A DNA stretch of 64,000 bases from Conus ventricosus (GCA_018398815.1 CM031614.1:52668219-52732218), one strand, 5' to 3'. Shown: positions 1-13,530, numbered from the stretch's first letter. Notes: generated by a model from the letters alone, not told the origin. Translations and numbers: made by a program.

Positions 1-716
1 CACACACACACACACACTCACACACACACAACACACAGTGAACACACTTGTACAAGTTAACCAATATCTCTGTCATCAAAAAAAAATTGATCCTGTATTA
101 AATTTCATGTTGAATAAAGTCTTGCACCAATACAGTATCACACTACATATTAACCACAAAAAAATTCATGGCCTTCATAGCTGGCAACAAAAACAGATTG
201 GATGCCACATGATGATATATTTCTGATGATAGTCATTGTGGAGGTGATTATGATGAAGGTTGTAATCATATCAACTTCTGTAAAAAAAAAAATTATTGCA
301 TAATGAAAACAATAACTGAAAGTGAACAAAAAAAACCCTTCTTTCAAATTTCTGATGCTGTAAGCTTCACAGATTTAATTAGCATATGACATACATGTTG
401 CCTGCTGGGACTCCCAGTCCAAGACAGGGTGTAGAGTAGAATGTGCCAGAGATGCACTAAAAGTCCTGAAATCTTAAATGGATAACACAAAGGACTGGAT
501 GATAATATCTTCTTGTGCATGTCTGAGTAAAGAGAATTGCAGAGTCCTATACTGTCAAACTAACTCTGTCACAGCATTTGACTATTGTCTGGGACAAAGA
601 TGGTAACACTAAAAGTACTTCATATATATGTTGTGCAGGAGTGGGGACATTTTTGTGTACTCTGTCATTGTGTGTGTGTGTGTGTGTTGTGTGTGTGTGT
701 GTGTGTGGTGTCTGCA

Positions 717-755
<39 letters not shown>

Positions 756-929
756 ACAGATTGTGGTGACCATGTGACTATGGAGCCAGCAGAGAACGGG
801 CCAGTGTTGGTCAGGCTGACCATGATCCCTGTTAAGTTCTGTTCCCAGCCTTCATCATCCCAGACCTATCTATTACGCCACTGCCTCTTTCGCTGCTAAG
901 CAAGTGTCCATGGTTCTTCAGTGACCACC
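1..929. other. Upstream intron or 5' UTR of the DENND2-like gene
   Basis: No coding sequence is visible. The stretch starts in a CA microsatellite (1-36) and contains a GT microsatellite at about 668-755. The sequence TTCTTCAG ending at 920 could be a splice acceptor just upstream of the start codon, in which case 921-929 is 5' UTR. An in-frame TAA at 897-899 precedes the start codon. Confidence 0.5.
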
Positions 930-2633
930 ATGGCAGACGAAGAGAGCGATGGTGTGAACTTACCACCTGGGAAACTGCAGGACCTGAAGAAGCTGTTTGA
1001 GGAGAAGAATGCACAGACTTCAGACCCTTCACCTGGTAAAGTCCTGGGTGCTCGAGGCAGACCTGTGCTGCCTGCCACTCCTCCCAAACCTATCCCAGGG
1101 GCCAATGCTGGTCTTCCCAAACCTGCCCCGCGGCAGGTATCACCAGCTAAGAGAAACATGGCAATGTTTGAATCTTCAGTTGCGTCCTCGTTCGGCAGTG
1201 CTTCTGTTGACGAGGATCCACAGGTGAATTACGGAACGGTTCCTCGGCCTCGTCGACGCACGGCCTCCAAGGGTCAGGAGTGGTCTTCAACTCTTGAAAG
1301 AAAATCTGCTGCACAGAAAAAGCTAAGTCCTAAAGTCTCACGTCGAGTGGCTATGTTTTCAGATGAGAACAAGATGGAGACAGGTGATGATAAAGAAGAA
1401 GAAAGTACTGGTGTTGTGCGAAGGTTTCTGTCCCCAGGAACAAAGTCGGGCAGTCCCAAGCGATTGTCTGACCCGTGCTCAGATGTGGACAGTTCGTCTG
1501 GACGCAAAACCTCTGCTGAGAGACGAAAAACAATGGACAATTTTTCTATCGATAATGCAGAGACCAGAACAGGCGAAGCTAAAGTCCAAGATAAAATCAG
1601 AAAATTTCAAGAGAAGCCTAGTCTTCCAAAAAAGCCAGTTATCACTAATGCTGCACAACAGGCACCCATTAGCGGCAGTCCTCCGAAACCTGTAGCCAAA
1701 TCTGGTGAAAATGCTGACACTGCTTATGATGTTCCATGGGACCTTAAACCTGGGAAACATATTGAGCGATTGAAAGCCATAAGTGGTGACCAGCATTCAC
1801 CTCAGAAAGGAAAACCACCTGCACAAGACTTGTCTACTCCTGCTGCAAAGGACAAAGGGGATGGCAAGTCTACCCTACCTAGGTCCAAACCTCAGGTCTC
1901 CAGGCAGTTGTCTCGACCCACCGAACAACCTCCCCCACCCCCCTCCAAGCCCCCTCGCACGTTTGTTCACAGTGAATATCTTGAAGGTAAAACTGAAGGT
2001 CAGAGTGCACACAATGTGAAGAAAGGTCATCTTTCGGAGGGGGACCCAAACCTCTCAGCAACACAAGGCAGCAGTGGGGGTGAAGAGCAGGTGACTCTGA
2101 GAGTACCTGGCAAATCCAGTCACACACCCTCCATTCAGGAACCTAGAGAAACAAAAAGGGATCAGAGAGAAACCTCCATCTCGACCCCCACCCCCACGAC
2201 CCAGGCCTATATCAGAGGCTAGCACTTTGAACAGGCGAAAGGCCTCTCCCAGACAAACGAATGTGAGTGATGGGGATGAAGATGAAGGTCCTGTGGTGAT
2301 ATCCCTAAGAACAGGCAGGCCCATCCTTCGTCAGGTATCTGTGTCTGGCCCTCATCGTAAGCCTGATGACCAGCTCCCAGAGAAGCCAGAGAGAGAGGCC
2401 TCCCTTCAGCGTTTCCCCTTACGTAAAAGCTACAGCTCTGAGTGTTTGTACAAAGGATCGATGTCATCGCTGTCTGACAGGGGAACAGAGGAAGAGTCAT
2501 CATGGTGATGGTGCAGAGCTACCATCCCGGGGATTCAGGGGAGCCTATTTACGAAGCCCTGATAGACACCGAGGGGTACGCCGTGCCCAACCAGTTTCTA
2601 CGCCGCTTGCCTCCGAATGACCAGATTGCCAAG
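930..2633 (+). CDS. DENND2: DENND2-like exon 1: start codon and disordered N-terminal region
   Basis: This is the large first coding exon of a DENN-domain protein. The ATG at 930 sits in a strong Kozak context (ACCACCATGG) after an in-frame stop at 897. The encoded ~565 residues are rich in Pro, Ser, Lys and Arg and look disordered. Short conserved-looking patches include KLQDLKKLFEEKN near the start, a KIRKFQEK segment and proline-rich SH3-ligand-like runs (PPPPPSKPPR). The frame is interrupted twice: it shifts by one base between about 2130 and 2190, in a run of A and C homopolymers, and again near 2470-2505. After each shift the protein-like sequence continues (SEASTLNRRK; GEPIYEALIDTEGYAVP). 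The exon ends in AAG followed by the donor GTAAGAG at 2634, phase 0. The breaks look like consensus errors, because downstream exons are clearly conserved. Family assignment rests mainly on the later exons. Confidence 0.75.
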
Positions 2634-4119
2634 GTAAGAGCAGTTGAGCATTGTGTGTAAGGTGCCATTGAGTGTCTGTGTGAAAACTGTAAAGTGCCAT
2701 TGAGTGTGTACTTAGTATGTCAGGTAAGTACAGATCTAGCATGCCATGTCATTGAATCTGTATTTTAAGTTTTAACTTGTGAGTATCTGTATGATTCTAA
2801 AAGCCTTCTGCTCCCAGTCAAAGGCTTTTTTTCTTCAAATGTCAAACTGATGCTTTGCACAGTACACAGTACAATAATTGCTTCACAGAGATCTGATTCA
2901 ACAGCAGCTTTTCAGTCACCGTTTCTCTGCAGTTAATGAGCACTATGATTTTTGCATTTGTTCAAATTTTGGTGATGATGTGAAGTTTATCATTCAATGA
3001 TTCAGCATCCTAGTAATATCCTTTGCATTAGCAGCATCCCTCCAGTGCCACTCCTTGTCATCAGCGTAACAGATTGTTATCACATTTCTTTCACTTGATA
3101 GCACTGAATTGTACTTGTAGTCACTCGAGCCATGTTTGAGGGTTTTAAGTTCCTGGACTTGGACATGGGAGGGAACCTCTAGGAGATGGATAAAGACAGA
3201 GGCATGTATTAAGTGAAGATTTTCAAAGTGCTTTGTTTATGGTTTTTCTTTATTTCCATGCGTGGTTTAGAATGGGCATTTTGTGGGGGTTCATCTACTC
3301 AGGTGAAAATTGCTTGGTTAACTAGTTATGGTAGTATGACTTGGTCTTCAAGAAGATCTTAATGTTCTTAGGAGTTAAAGTCATAGGAAATTAGTTATCA
3401 AATCTGATTTCTAGTTCTGAAAGGTCATTGAAAGGAAAGTCTTTTTGCGTCTTTCAGATTGCTTCCAGCGACTTACGCCGTGATTTTTGGTTTCTTTGTA
3501 CTTACCCATTTTTGCACCATGATTTTTGGTTTCTTTGAATCTACCCTACCGCTGAAACAGTGTCAAGGGAGAATTTAGATCATGATGAGATTGTAGAACT
3601 CTGCATACAACTTCTTTCTGGATCAAACAGGGTACAAGTGTTGTAAAGTTGATTGTCAACTGCTTGCAAATTGTATTGGATGGGTGAAAGTTGCTGCATT
3701 ATGAGGAATCCTTTAATTTTGATTTATTTGAAAGAAAATTCAAATCAAGCCCCCTGGGAAAATTATGAGAAGGGTGGTGTGTGGTAGGGGGGGGGGGGGG
3801 GGGGGGGGGGAGGGAGAGGAAAGGAAGAGCCCAGAGACGTTGGCAGTTGTTAGTCTTATTTGCTGGTATTTAGGTTTTTTATTTGCCATATTAAATCATG
3901 TTTGTTTGGTTTTGTTATCAAATGAAATTATCTGTAGACAAACCTGCCATATTATCAGTTGATGAATATTTTGTTTGCTGACAGAAGCACTCATGTTTGA
4001 ATGTAAGCATGCAGCTCTCGGAATGCACAGAGACTGCAAGTATATTAAGAATCAGCCAGATTTAGAGAGTTGATCTATCAGATGAAAACTGTGGAGTGGT
4101 TTGTCCCCCTTCACCAGGT

Positions 4120-4449
4120 CCCCCCCCTGGTTCCACCCTCTTCCCCAGCACTGGGTACCTCCCCCTTCCTCAGTCTCCCTTCTTCTGTAACCTCTTTTTC
4201 CCTTCTCCCTTCCCCCCAGCCCTCCTGTTTCACCCACCCCTCCCTTTTCCTTCCCTTTCCCCATCTCCCCCCCCCCCCTCCCCCCCCCCCCATCTCCCTC
4301 TTCCTCTCCCATGTCCCCCCTTCCCCCCTTCCCTTCTCTTTTGTCCCCCCCCCCCCCCCCCACCCCCGTCCATCCTCTTCCCTCTACCCGTGAAGATGTC
4401 TCCTTTACCATTCCCCGCTCCTTCTCCCTGTTTTCCTTGTTCTCTCTTC

Positions 4450-4480
<31 letters not shown>

Positions 4481-4482
4481 AC
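4120..4482. repeat. C-rich polypyrimidine tract with poly-C runs
   Basis: Almost pure C/T on the plus strand, including C runs of about 12-17 bases around 4263-4360 and a run of roughly 30 C at 4450-4481. It produces long proline/serine or glycine/arginine ORFs on the two strands that are not genes. Such tracts can form triplexes or i-motifs. Confidence 0.85.
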
Positions 4483-4662
4483 CTGAGACCCACTCAAATC
4501 CAGGTGTCTGTTCACTTTACTAAGCAGTTACATTTTTTTGTCGCATTGAACATGCACGAATGTGACCATCAAGTATGAAAGTGTACTGCTGTTATTGTGC
4601 ACATTACTCTCATGAGGCGCCATGCCAGAGATCGGGTGAAAAATCTGGATAAGGAGCAACGA

Positions 4663-4760
4663 GGTGAAGTAAGGTAATGTTGCTTATACTACTAAGTTAT
4701 AGCCCAGCCGACTGCAAAGGGCCATATCAGGCTTTTGCCACGTTAAAATCAACTCTAGAG
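4663..4760 (-). mobile_element. 5'-truncated LINE 3'-tail fragment, 98 bp, with 10-bp TSD
   Basis: The insert reads on the minus strand as the last ~90 bases of the LINE at 44921-50597, including the segments GAGTTGATTTTAACGTGG and CAGTCGGCTGGGCTATA and a degenerate TAAG-type tail. It is bounded by the perfect direct repeat GGAGCAACGA at 4653-4662 and 4761-4770, which is the expected target-site duplication. Confidence 0.85.
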
Positions 4761-4893
4761 GGAGCAACGACGACAAGACACAGACTGACACACGTGTAGC
4801 TCTAGACATGCAGATGAACAGATGCACTTTAGATTGTGCTTAACAATATTACACAAACTTACACATGCATTCATAATATATGCTGCACAGCGT

Positions 4894-5022
<129 letters not shown>

Positions 5023-5700
5023 AAGTCGGATATCAGAGCAAAGTCTAAACAATTTGAATTGTTAATCTTAGAAGAGAGTTATTTCAAAGATTAAGGAAGT
5101 AGTACTGCTGCACTGTTATGGGCGGACAGACAGACACAGACAGGAAGGGGAAGGGGGAGGGGAAGTGCAGTTTATAGCAGCTGGGTTCAGATGCCTGTCT
5201 CTTAACAGTCGCACTGCTGCCAGTTTCAATATCTTGTCTACTGACCCGTTTTTCCATGGCATTCATAATGTCCAAGGGAGCACCGGCACAATTCGGTGTA
5301 AACTTTTCTAGCTGGGGGCTACACATTGCTTCATACCTGTCTGGTGTCCGCCACATTCACAGTCTGCTTTACCTGCCCAAATGAGGACACAGTATAATGT
5401 CACGGTGTTACTAGTTTTTGGCATGTGATCACTTTTGCGCCCTGACATTGAATTGCTGATAGATTTGCACCCTAACTTTAAATCACTGATGGATTTTGAC
5501 CCTACAGACTGGTAAACTTTGAGAAAGAGCTGCCTGAGTATTTTTGAGGACAGACGAACAGACTTACAAGCACACATAGGACAGACAGTAGTACCCAGTT
5601 TTGTGGCATGTCTTCAGTTGATGAGGTGAAAATCCAGCTTCAGAAGGTTGTGTGAGATTAGAGAGAATAAATAACGCAGCAGAATGTTTGATAGCTTTGG

Positions 5701-5898
5701 AACTTTTTCAGACTAGCTGATGAAGAATGTTTTGTTTTCTCTCTGATATGTTTCAATGCAAAAGACACATGATCATTGTTTTCCAGATGTTCCATAGAAA
5801 CTTTTTCAGACTAGCTGATGAAGAATGTTTTATTTTCTCTCTGATATGTTTCAATGCAAAAGACACATGTATGATCATTGTTTTCCAGATGTTCCGTT
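5701..5898. repeat. Two-copy tandem duplication, ~98-bp unit
   Basis: The sequence beginning AACTTTTTCAGACTAGCTGA at 5701 is repeated at 5799 with only a few differences (GTTTTG/GTTTTA and a 4-base insertion TGTA near 5868). Both copies end near TTCCAGATGTTCC. No coding function is seen. Confidence 0.85.
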
Positions 5899-7134
5899 TT
5901 CAGTTGATTTTGTCATGGAGGAGAATGATGAAAACCTGTGTTTGGAGATATTTGCTCTTTAGTCTTTTTCTGTTTGCCAGTTGTTTAGAATGCTTGAAGA
6001 AAAGAGATTTGTTTAAATTGAACTCAAAGTGATTGAATATGAATTGTGCATGTTTGATTCAACCTTGGAAAAGAAAACTCATTTTTTAGTTTAGATAGTT
6101 GCAGTCATTGTCCTGATATTGTAAGTAATGAAATATGAAGAACAGTAGGGTTTGGAAATGGGGAGCATTACAAGGAAAACTAAGAAAGGAGGAAAGGCAA
6201 ATGCGCGAGATTTGTTTGTACACACAGCTCAGTTTCTCACATTCTTTATGTCCAGACCGGAAGTCCAACAGGATGCCAAAGAAAGGACACAGACAGATGT
6301 CAGGCACAGACTAAGAGATTGGCTACGCCTTGCATATTTTTTTTCTTGATATCCAACAAAGTTACATTCTGTAAGATGTGAAAAAACAGTAATCACAAAC
6401 ATAACCTCATAACATACAATCAAAATCTGTTTTAATTGAAAGGTCATGATGAACATGAAAGATATGAGAAAAAAAAAGAAGGCTGGATATATATACAGAT
6501 ATATATGAAATTACTCATTTTTATGTATTTGTGTAAAAAAAGAAAGAAAAGATCATTGGCCTGCAGTTGTTCCTTACAGAATCAAACTTGTTTTGATCGT
6601 TGTTAAAAGCCTACATTGTTACTTTTAGAACGCATTATGCTGACAGACAACCAAGCTGGTAAGCTGCCCTATCACAATTCTCATAGCCACTGTCTCTACA
6701 GGTTGAACAGCACACACACTCACCATGCTTCCACAGGTTCTTGAACAAAGCACAGCATGTTTGGGGCTCAGAAGGGAAGACCACACCCACACAGTTCAGT
6801 TTCACCACTTCTAGTGTTGCTCCAGATTTCCAGACCAACACTGCAGGTGCCTGTACCTTGCACGCTTGGTTGACGAAGGATTATGGAAATTGAGAGTAAC
6901 AAAGCCCTACTGTACAGTCTCAGACCACAATTGAACTCCATTGTATCGTCTTCATTGCCGTACAGTTCTCTTGTGTCAGTCTTAGACCCCTCTCATTCCT
7001 GTTTCTCTCCCTCTCTTCCTCTTTCTGTGCATTCTCTCATCTTTGTTCTGTTTCTCCTATAGAAGCACAGATCTATGAAAGCAGTATAAACATGTGCACA
7101 CATACATGCATGTGCAAATGCACGTACGCAAACA

Positions 7135-7190
7135 CACACATTCCCTCACTCTCACACACACACACACACGCACGCACGCGCGCACGCACA

Positions 7191-7222
<32 letters not shown>

Positions 7223-7250
7223 GAGTCACGCACGCATGCATGCACGCACA

Positions 7251-7322
<72 letters not shown>
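7135..7322. repeat. CA microsatellite with CT and GCAC variants
   Basis: A compound array: (CA)n, then CGCACG variants, (CT)n, (CA)n, and finally a pure (CA)n run of about 75 bp. Confidence 0.95.
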
Positions 7323-7330
<8 letters not shown>

Positions 7331-7688
7331 CAGCTTAGATTTCACAACAACACCAACAAAAATGGAAAACCAGTAGTGTGTTGAGGAAAATGTGGTTTTC
7401 CTCATGGGTCCAGTGGAGCTCAGAACACCAGGGGGGAAAAGAATGGGGGGCAGGGGTTGGGAAAGCCAGCGTATATTATTTCCCAAAGTTGTGTCACGAG
7501 AGATGCACCACACATGTCCGCTCCGGGCTTGAAAACCATTTCATCTTGTTGCAGCTAGAGAATCCACAAGTAATGCAATGTCTTATTTTTCTGTCTACTT
7601 TTTTTTTGTATCTTAAAAAAAGAAAAAAGAAAAATCAGGACTTGTAATGGATGACACTATTGTTAGTAGCTTGGTCATTTCCTTGTTG

Positions 7689-7743
7689 GCCCTGATGTGG
7701 CCCTTTGCGGTCGGCTGGGCTATAAGCAACATTATCTTATCTT
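7689..7743 (+). mobile_element. 5'-truncated LINE 3'-tail fragment, 55 bp, with 12-bp TSD
   Basis: Fifty-five bases matching the extreme 3' end of the LINE at 44921-50597 (CCCTGATGTGGCCCTTTGCG, then GCTATAAGCAACATTATCTT with a TTATC tail). It is flanked by perfect direct repeats ATTTCCTTGTTG at 7677-7688 and 7744-7755. It is an extremely truncated target-primed insertion. Confidence 0.88.
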
Positions 7744-9629
7744 ATTTCCTTGTTGATGGTGTCTAATTCTTTCTGTTTAAATGCATAGACTGTCAGAGAT
7801 AGTTTAACTAGTATTTTACCTATGTATTGCTCAGCCGTTTGCAACTGCAAGGTTATCTTTTCAAGTTGCAAGAATATGTGAAACTTGATTTTAGGAAACA
7901 GTGCAATCAGAAAAAAAGAAAAGAAAAAAAAAAAGAAATAAGAACATGAAATTGTCCAGTTTTGTGTAGGCATATGAAATTTTTTCTTGAAGTATTTTTT
8001 AGTAAGTTTAATTGACAGTCAGATTGATTCAGTGTCATTGGTTGTTTTTGTGCAAGAACTTGTTGCTTTCTTTCCTCTTCTAGTGCAAGAACATTTGAAA
8101 TTCAGTGTAATTCAGATCATGCAAGGATCACACAGTAGTCTGTTGTATTGCTCAATGTTTAGTAGCAAGAAATGGATTTTTTTTTCCTCTTCAAATAGCA
8201 GAGTTTCTTAAATTTTAGTTTTATGTAGATCATGAAAAAAAAAATGCTTTGAGCTGTGAAAGGAAGTGTTGGTTTCTTTTTCTTTTTACTGTTTCAACAA
8301 TATTTCTTTATTTCATCAATAATATGCCTGAAGTGCTGCATTGCTGTTTGGAAGTATTTGCAATAATACAAAGACATCCTGCCGAAAAACAATCAGAGGA
8401 AAGTTATCATGCTCCAGGAAAGAATGAAATTAACTAGTTAGATAGACAGAGAAATGGCAAATAAAATTTAACTGTAATAAATGCAAATTACTTCATGTTG
8501 GTAAAAATAATTTTAATTTTGCCTATCATATCAGGTCTGTTGACCTAGAAGATACTGATTATGAAATGGATTTGGCTGTTTGGTGGACAGATTTGGTTGA
8601 CAGAAATCTTTGGAACATCATATAAATACTGCATTTTAAAAAGGCAAATAGAAGACTGATGATCGCTCATTTCACCCAGTTTTGAAAGAAAGACACAATG
8701 GTCCCGTCATTGAAATCATGAGTGATTCTTAGAATATGTAAAAATGTGGTGTGGATTCAGTTTCCTGGTAAACATGAATTTGATAGAAAATGTGCTGAGA
8801 ATACACACTGAGCTACACCAGGAATGAGTAAATTGACCTACAATGAGAGTTTATATAATCTGCAAATTCTGTCGCGCCAAAGTATCCACGACATGTGGTT
8901 GGACATTATCAAGAGTGTGCCCCACAAAATCTTTCCCCATGAAAAGATGATACTCCTAGTAGAAGGCGCACCCATTAAAATTAGCAAAGCCATTCATGAA
9001 TTCTAGTCCCTCCTACTCCTTCCCCCATTTCTTCTTCAAGCAACTTATGAAACGGTTTTCGTAATCACATTGTCACTACAAGAACTCTGAATAGTTTCAA
9101 AGATTCATTGGGTACTGGAGTATTATAGCTTGGACCAGACAAATTTTCTCCTTTGGAAACTAGCATGTACACTAGCAATGCACTGTTATTTACCTAACTA
9201 AGAAAAAAAAAAATCATTGTATGATCTTTAAATATTCAGGCAAAAATTTATTAATATATATATACATATAACTTATCGGCTTAATCTATGATATGATATA
9301 TGCAAATATCTATATCTTTGTCTGTCTATCTATCAACCAATCTACCCATCTAATCTATGTTTTTAAACTTGTGTTGTTTTTTTTTCACCCTCACCAGTTC
9401 TAGTCTGTTTCTGTGTCTGTACCCCTCCCCAATCTTTTCCCTCTAAGGAAAGAAAAAGACCACTTCCGATTGTTTATTGTTTGATGGTTGTTGATTTAAT
9501 GAACTGAGTACACACAGCTCATTAAAAAAAAAAGACAACCTAAAAGGCTGCCATGTAGAGTACATAATTTCACGTGACTACTTCAGATAAGCAACACTTA
9601 TCACTTGCTGTTGATTGTCAATGTTTGCT

Positions 9630-9666
<37 letters not shown>

Positions 9667-10950
9667 CTGCATGCCTGCATGTATGTGTGTTAAATCAATT
9701 TACATCAAATAATCACATGAATAGTTTACTCATGTTTAGTGTGGGGGTCATAGATCTATACTTGTTGAGAGGAGAGAGAGAGAGAAAGAATGAGAGAGAG
9801 AGAGAGAGAGAGAGTCTCTTGAAGTTTTCCCATTGTTGTGTGTGAGGTAACCATGTTATGTAGTTCTACAAACAGGACGAACATTTCACACCAAAGATAG
9901 GGGCACTTCATTTTGCTGTTCAGAGTATGAGATGGACTTGATGTGGACCGTGATTCCATGAGGTCACTCAGCCTGTCTGACCCTGATCCACAGGCTGTTG
10001 TCAAAACACGATTTATTTTAATTAAAGACTGTCCTGTGTTTTGTGAAGCTGCAACTCATGAAAGCTGACAATCTTTTAGGCACGATGGATACATTATTTG
10101 TTGCTGCTGTGTCTGTCAACGTAGGTTTCTTCTGGCAGTTTATTTGAAGTGAGAGAACTTTTTGTGATTTTAGCGAACAGGGTGTGGCTTATCAGGCAGT
10201 GTCTGTTGTTTGAAGTGAGGTACAGTGGCGCGGTGCTTTAGTGTTTTTTGTTTTGTTTTTGTTTAGATTTTGATCCGAGAAATGGCGTGGTTATGTTCTG
10301 TACGTTCTTTTTGTATAAGTTCTTTTTTTTGTTGTTTATTTGTCATAGGATTTTTCTTGTTTTTTTTTTTCCACGCTTTTTTTTGTTCACAAGGAGGTGA
10401 GTGTGGTCAGATTCTGACTGTTATAAGACATGTGTTTTTGAAGAAAAATGAAGGGTGAAGGGGAGGGGGTGGGCACACTCAGCAGCAGATATCTTCCTAA
10501 CTACTCTACTTATGCTGGTAGCTGTCCATGAACTTGACTTTGATAGTTTAAAAGATCAACATCACCAGAATCACCATTTGAAATTCAAGTAAAAGGTAGT
10601 TTTCCAAGAAATGGATAGCCAACTTATTAACATGTAGAAATTTGGTTTCATATTTTCTAGCAAATCTTTGATTACCCCTGTTCTTTTCTGATAGAATCAA
10701 TTGGGTTTTTTTTTTTTTTTTTTTTTTTTTTTAATGGAAGACCTGCTTAGTGTCTGCGTGAGTGACTATCAGTTGTGTGACCTTTCCTACAACCAGGGTT
10801 AAGGACCATCATGTTTTTCACTAGGTTCTGACCACAACAAAACAAAAGAAGTTAAGCAGTTTATGGTCATCTACTGTGCATGTTGAGAACAAGGTCTGCA
10901 CAAACATTTTGCAGCATTTTTAGTCTCAGTGTTTTAGATTGTTTGGAAAA

Positions 10951-11175
10951 TTACTCTTCCGTGTGCATCAGGTTGAGAGCTCTCAGCATGCCCCAAAAAG
11001 GAGCTGTAATATGTGTTACCGGAGGCCAAGAACACTTGTACAGTAATATTATTATGACACTTACTCTTCCATGTTGCATCAGGTTGAGAGCTCTCAGCAT
11101 GCCCCAAAACGGAACTGTAATACGTGTTATTCAAGGCCAAGAAGACTTGTTGTGCAGTAATATGACACTTGATCT
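10951..11175. repeat. Two-copy tandem duplication, 110-bp unit
   Basis: Units start with TTACTCTTCC at 10951 and 11061. They share the block GGTTGAGAGCTCTCAGCATG followed by CCCCAAAA and CAGTAATAT, with scattered substitutions. GAGAGCTCTC inside the unit is a 10-bp palindrome. Confidence 0.85.
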
Positions 11176-11188
11176 TCTGTTTGCCTCT

Positions 11189-11236
11189 CTCTCTCTGTCT
11201 CGTTGTCATTGTCTCTTTCTGTCTGTGTCTGTCTGT

Positions 11237-11313
<77 letters not shown>

Positions 11314-11625
11314 GTTTTTCTCTGTTTATCTGTCTCTCATACTGATGTTTTACTTTTTTTTTTTTTTTCATTCCTTTCAGTAGCCATATGGGACGACCAC
11401 TAAATGTAATTATTTTTTTTTTAAAAGGGTACATGTGTACTTGCATGCTATCCTCAGAAAAGAATTTTGGTCTCCCTTTCTCTCTGTCTCTGTTTCTGTC
11501 TGTCTGTCTGTCTGTCTCTCACTGTCTCTCTCTCTCTCTCCCCCCGGTCTGTCTGTTCCTCTCTCTCTGTCTGTCCGTCTGTCTTAGTCTGCCTTTCTGT
11601 CTGTCTGTCTGTCTCACTCTCTTTA
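11189..11625. repeat. CT / CTGT simple-sequence region
   Basis: Two pyrimidine-rich arrays, (CT)n at about 11189-11335 and CTGT/CTCT mixtures at about 11470-11625, separated by ~130 bp of intron containing poly-T. Confidence 0.9.
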
Positions 11626-12638
11626 TGTTTAGTATCTAAACCAGCCAAAATGTGATAAGGCAGACAGGGGTGATTCTCCCAGGGGGAGTTAGGGGATGAA
11701 CGTAATTGAATACTGTACTGACATCATCAGAATAATCACAGGCATGGGTAGCTGGGGAAAATGGCTTTTTAAAAAAAAAAATTTGACACCAACAGAACTC
11801 AAAGTCACACTCCTTTGTTCACTCCTTTTTTTTTTTTTAAATAGTACAATTTAAACACATTCTCAAAAATTAAAAGGTAAAATCAAGGATTTAGCTGAAG
11901 ACCAACCAAGAGAAATATTTTATTTTTTTCTTCTGTTATCTGGATTTTTTTTTTTATATACTTGAACAAAACAATGAATGACTATGACCACACCTTAGAC
12001 CAACCCTGGTAATAGATGTGAAACATTTCCTGTTGCTGGTTGTCTTCTCAAAACCAGCAGATGAAATCTTAGCACAGTCATTGACCTGGTTCAATAGCAT
12101 GGCTGGCAACCTTCTCAAATGTTAAAAAAAAAATTTTTTTTAAAAGATTCCCAGATTTAGAAATTAGTCCATAAACCCCAAAATGAGTAGGGAAAAAAAT
12201 CCAGAATTTCAAAATTGTGTTAGAAAATGTGGGGTTTATGGGCTCCTTTTTTTGAATAGGGATGATGAAATATTGTAGAATAAAGCCCGAACGAATTTTT
12301 TATAGGATTTGGGCAGTTCTTTAAATGGAAAATGCGTTTTCTTCTTGACGTCTTCATTTGTTAGCTAGAACATTAGGAGCTAGAAAGGCTTTCAGTCAAA
12401 AGCTGACCTTCCCCCTTCAGCAGACTCCCCCCTTTAACACTCCTCCCCCCCCCCCCCCCCCCCCTGCCCCCTTCCCTCACACCCGTGGATCCCAAATTTT
12501 GAATCCAGAAGATTGGCGTCTATGACTAAGGTGTGTTGGGGGTTGATTTTACATGTATAAATTTGTCAATGAATGTCCTTTCAGGATTGCCTGTGTCTGA
12601 TCATCCTGTGTGTGTTCTGTGGTCTGTCTGCGGAGCAG

Positions 12639-12779
12639 GTAGGACCGGGGTTGGGCAGCAAGCCAGGCTTTCTGAAGCGCTTCCTGGCGCCGTCCTCAGC
12701 ACCGGGAGGGGGCCCCCCTGCCACCACCCCCATCAAGGACCAGGACGTGGAGAAAGTGTCCGCCAAGAAAATGAACCTG
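12639..12779 (+). CDS. DENND2: DENND2-like exon 2
   Basis: The acceptor TCTGCGGAGCAG is followed by 47 codons in phase 0, encoding a basic, Gly/Pro-rich linker (VGPGLGSKPGFLKRFLAP near the start, KVSAKKMNL at the end), then the donor GTAGGG at 12780. The phase matches exon 1 (phase 0) and exon 3. The high GC and codon-like pattern stand out from the AT-rich intron. It belongs to the disordered region upstream of the DENN module. Confidence 0.75.
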
Positions 12780-12839
12780 GTAGGGGGGAGAGCTGTCGCT
12801 GTGAGGAATGTGCTGACTGTTGTTGGCCTGTGTAGGTTG

Positions 12840-13425
12840 TGGTGGTGGTGAGTTTTGATGAAGGTAGATATATGCGAAGATTGTTCATGACAGTAGATTG
12901 TAGTTGTGGTGAGTTTTGGTGAAGGTAGATTGGGGAGATTGTTCATGACAGTAGATAGTAGTTGTGGTGAGTTTTGATGAAGGTAAATTGCGGAGATTGT
13001 TCATGACAGTAGATTGCAGTTGTGGTGAGTTTTGATGAAGGTAGGTTGTTGAGATTGTTCATGGCAGTAGATTGTAGTTGTGGTGAGTTTTGATGAAGGT
13101 AGGTTGTTGAGATTGTTCATGACAGTAGATTGCAGTTGTGGTGAGTTTTGATGAAGGTAGATTGTTGAGATTGTTCATGGCAGTAGATTGTAGTTGTGGT
13201 GAGTTTTGGTGAAGGTAGATTGTTGAGGTTGTTCATGGCAGTAGATTGTAGTTGTGGTGAGTTTTGGTGAAGGTAGATTGTTGAGGTTGTTCATGACAGT
13301 AGATTGTAGTTGTGGTGAGTTTTGATGAAGGTAGATTGCGGAGATTGTTTTGTGACAGTAGATTGTAGTTGTGGTGAGTTTTGGTGAAGAGAGATTGTGG
13401 AGATTGTTCATGGCTGTAGATTGTA
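12840..13425. repeat. Minisatellite, left half of an array split by transposon insertion
   Basis: About ten units of ~58 bp built on GTAGATTGTAGTTGTGGTGA plus GTTTTGATGAAGGTAGATTG and TTGAGATTGTTCATG(G/A)CA. The array stops at the hAT-like element end (13426) and related units resume at 30504, so both parts were one array before the insertion. Confidence 0.9.
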
Positions 13426-13530
13426 CAGGGCTTAAAATCCTCCTCGGATCCGAGAAATTCCTCGGGAAGCCAGAAAATTCCTCGGGAAAAAAAATCGATT
13501 TCCTCGGGGGAAAGAAACCCGATCTAAAAC

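Noticed and set aside
4096..4578. Long Pro/Ser-rich ORF
   Set aside because: It is a translation of a C-rich polypyrimidine tract with poly-C runs.
8824..9006. 60-codon ORF with ordinary composition
   Set aside because: No splice-site context, no motif and no match to the host protein; compatible with chance in AT-rich intron.
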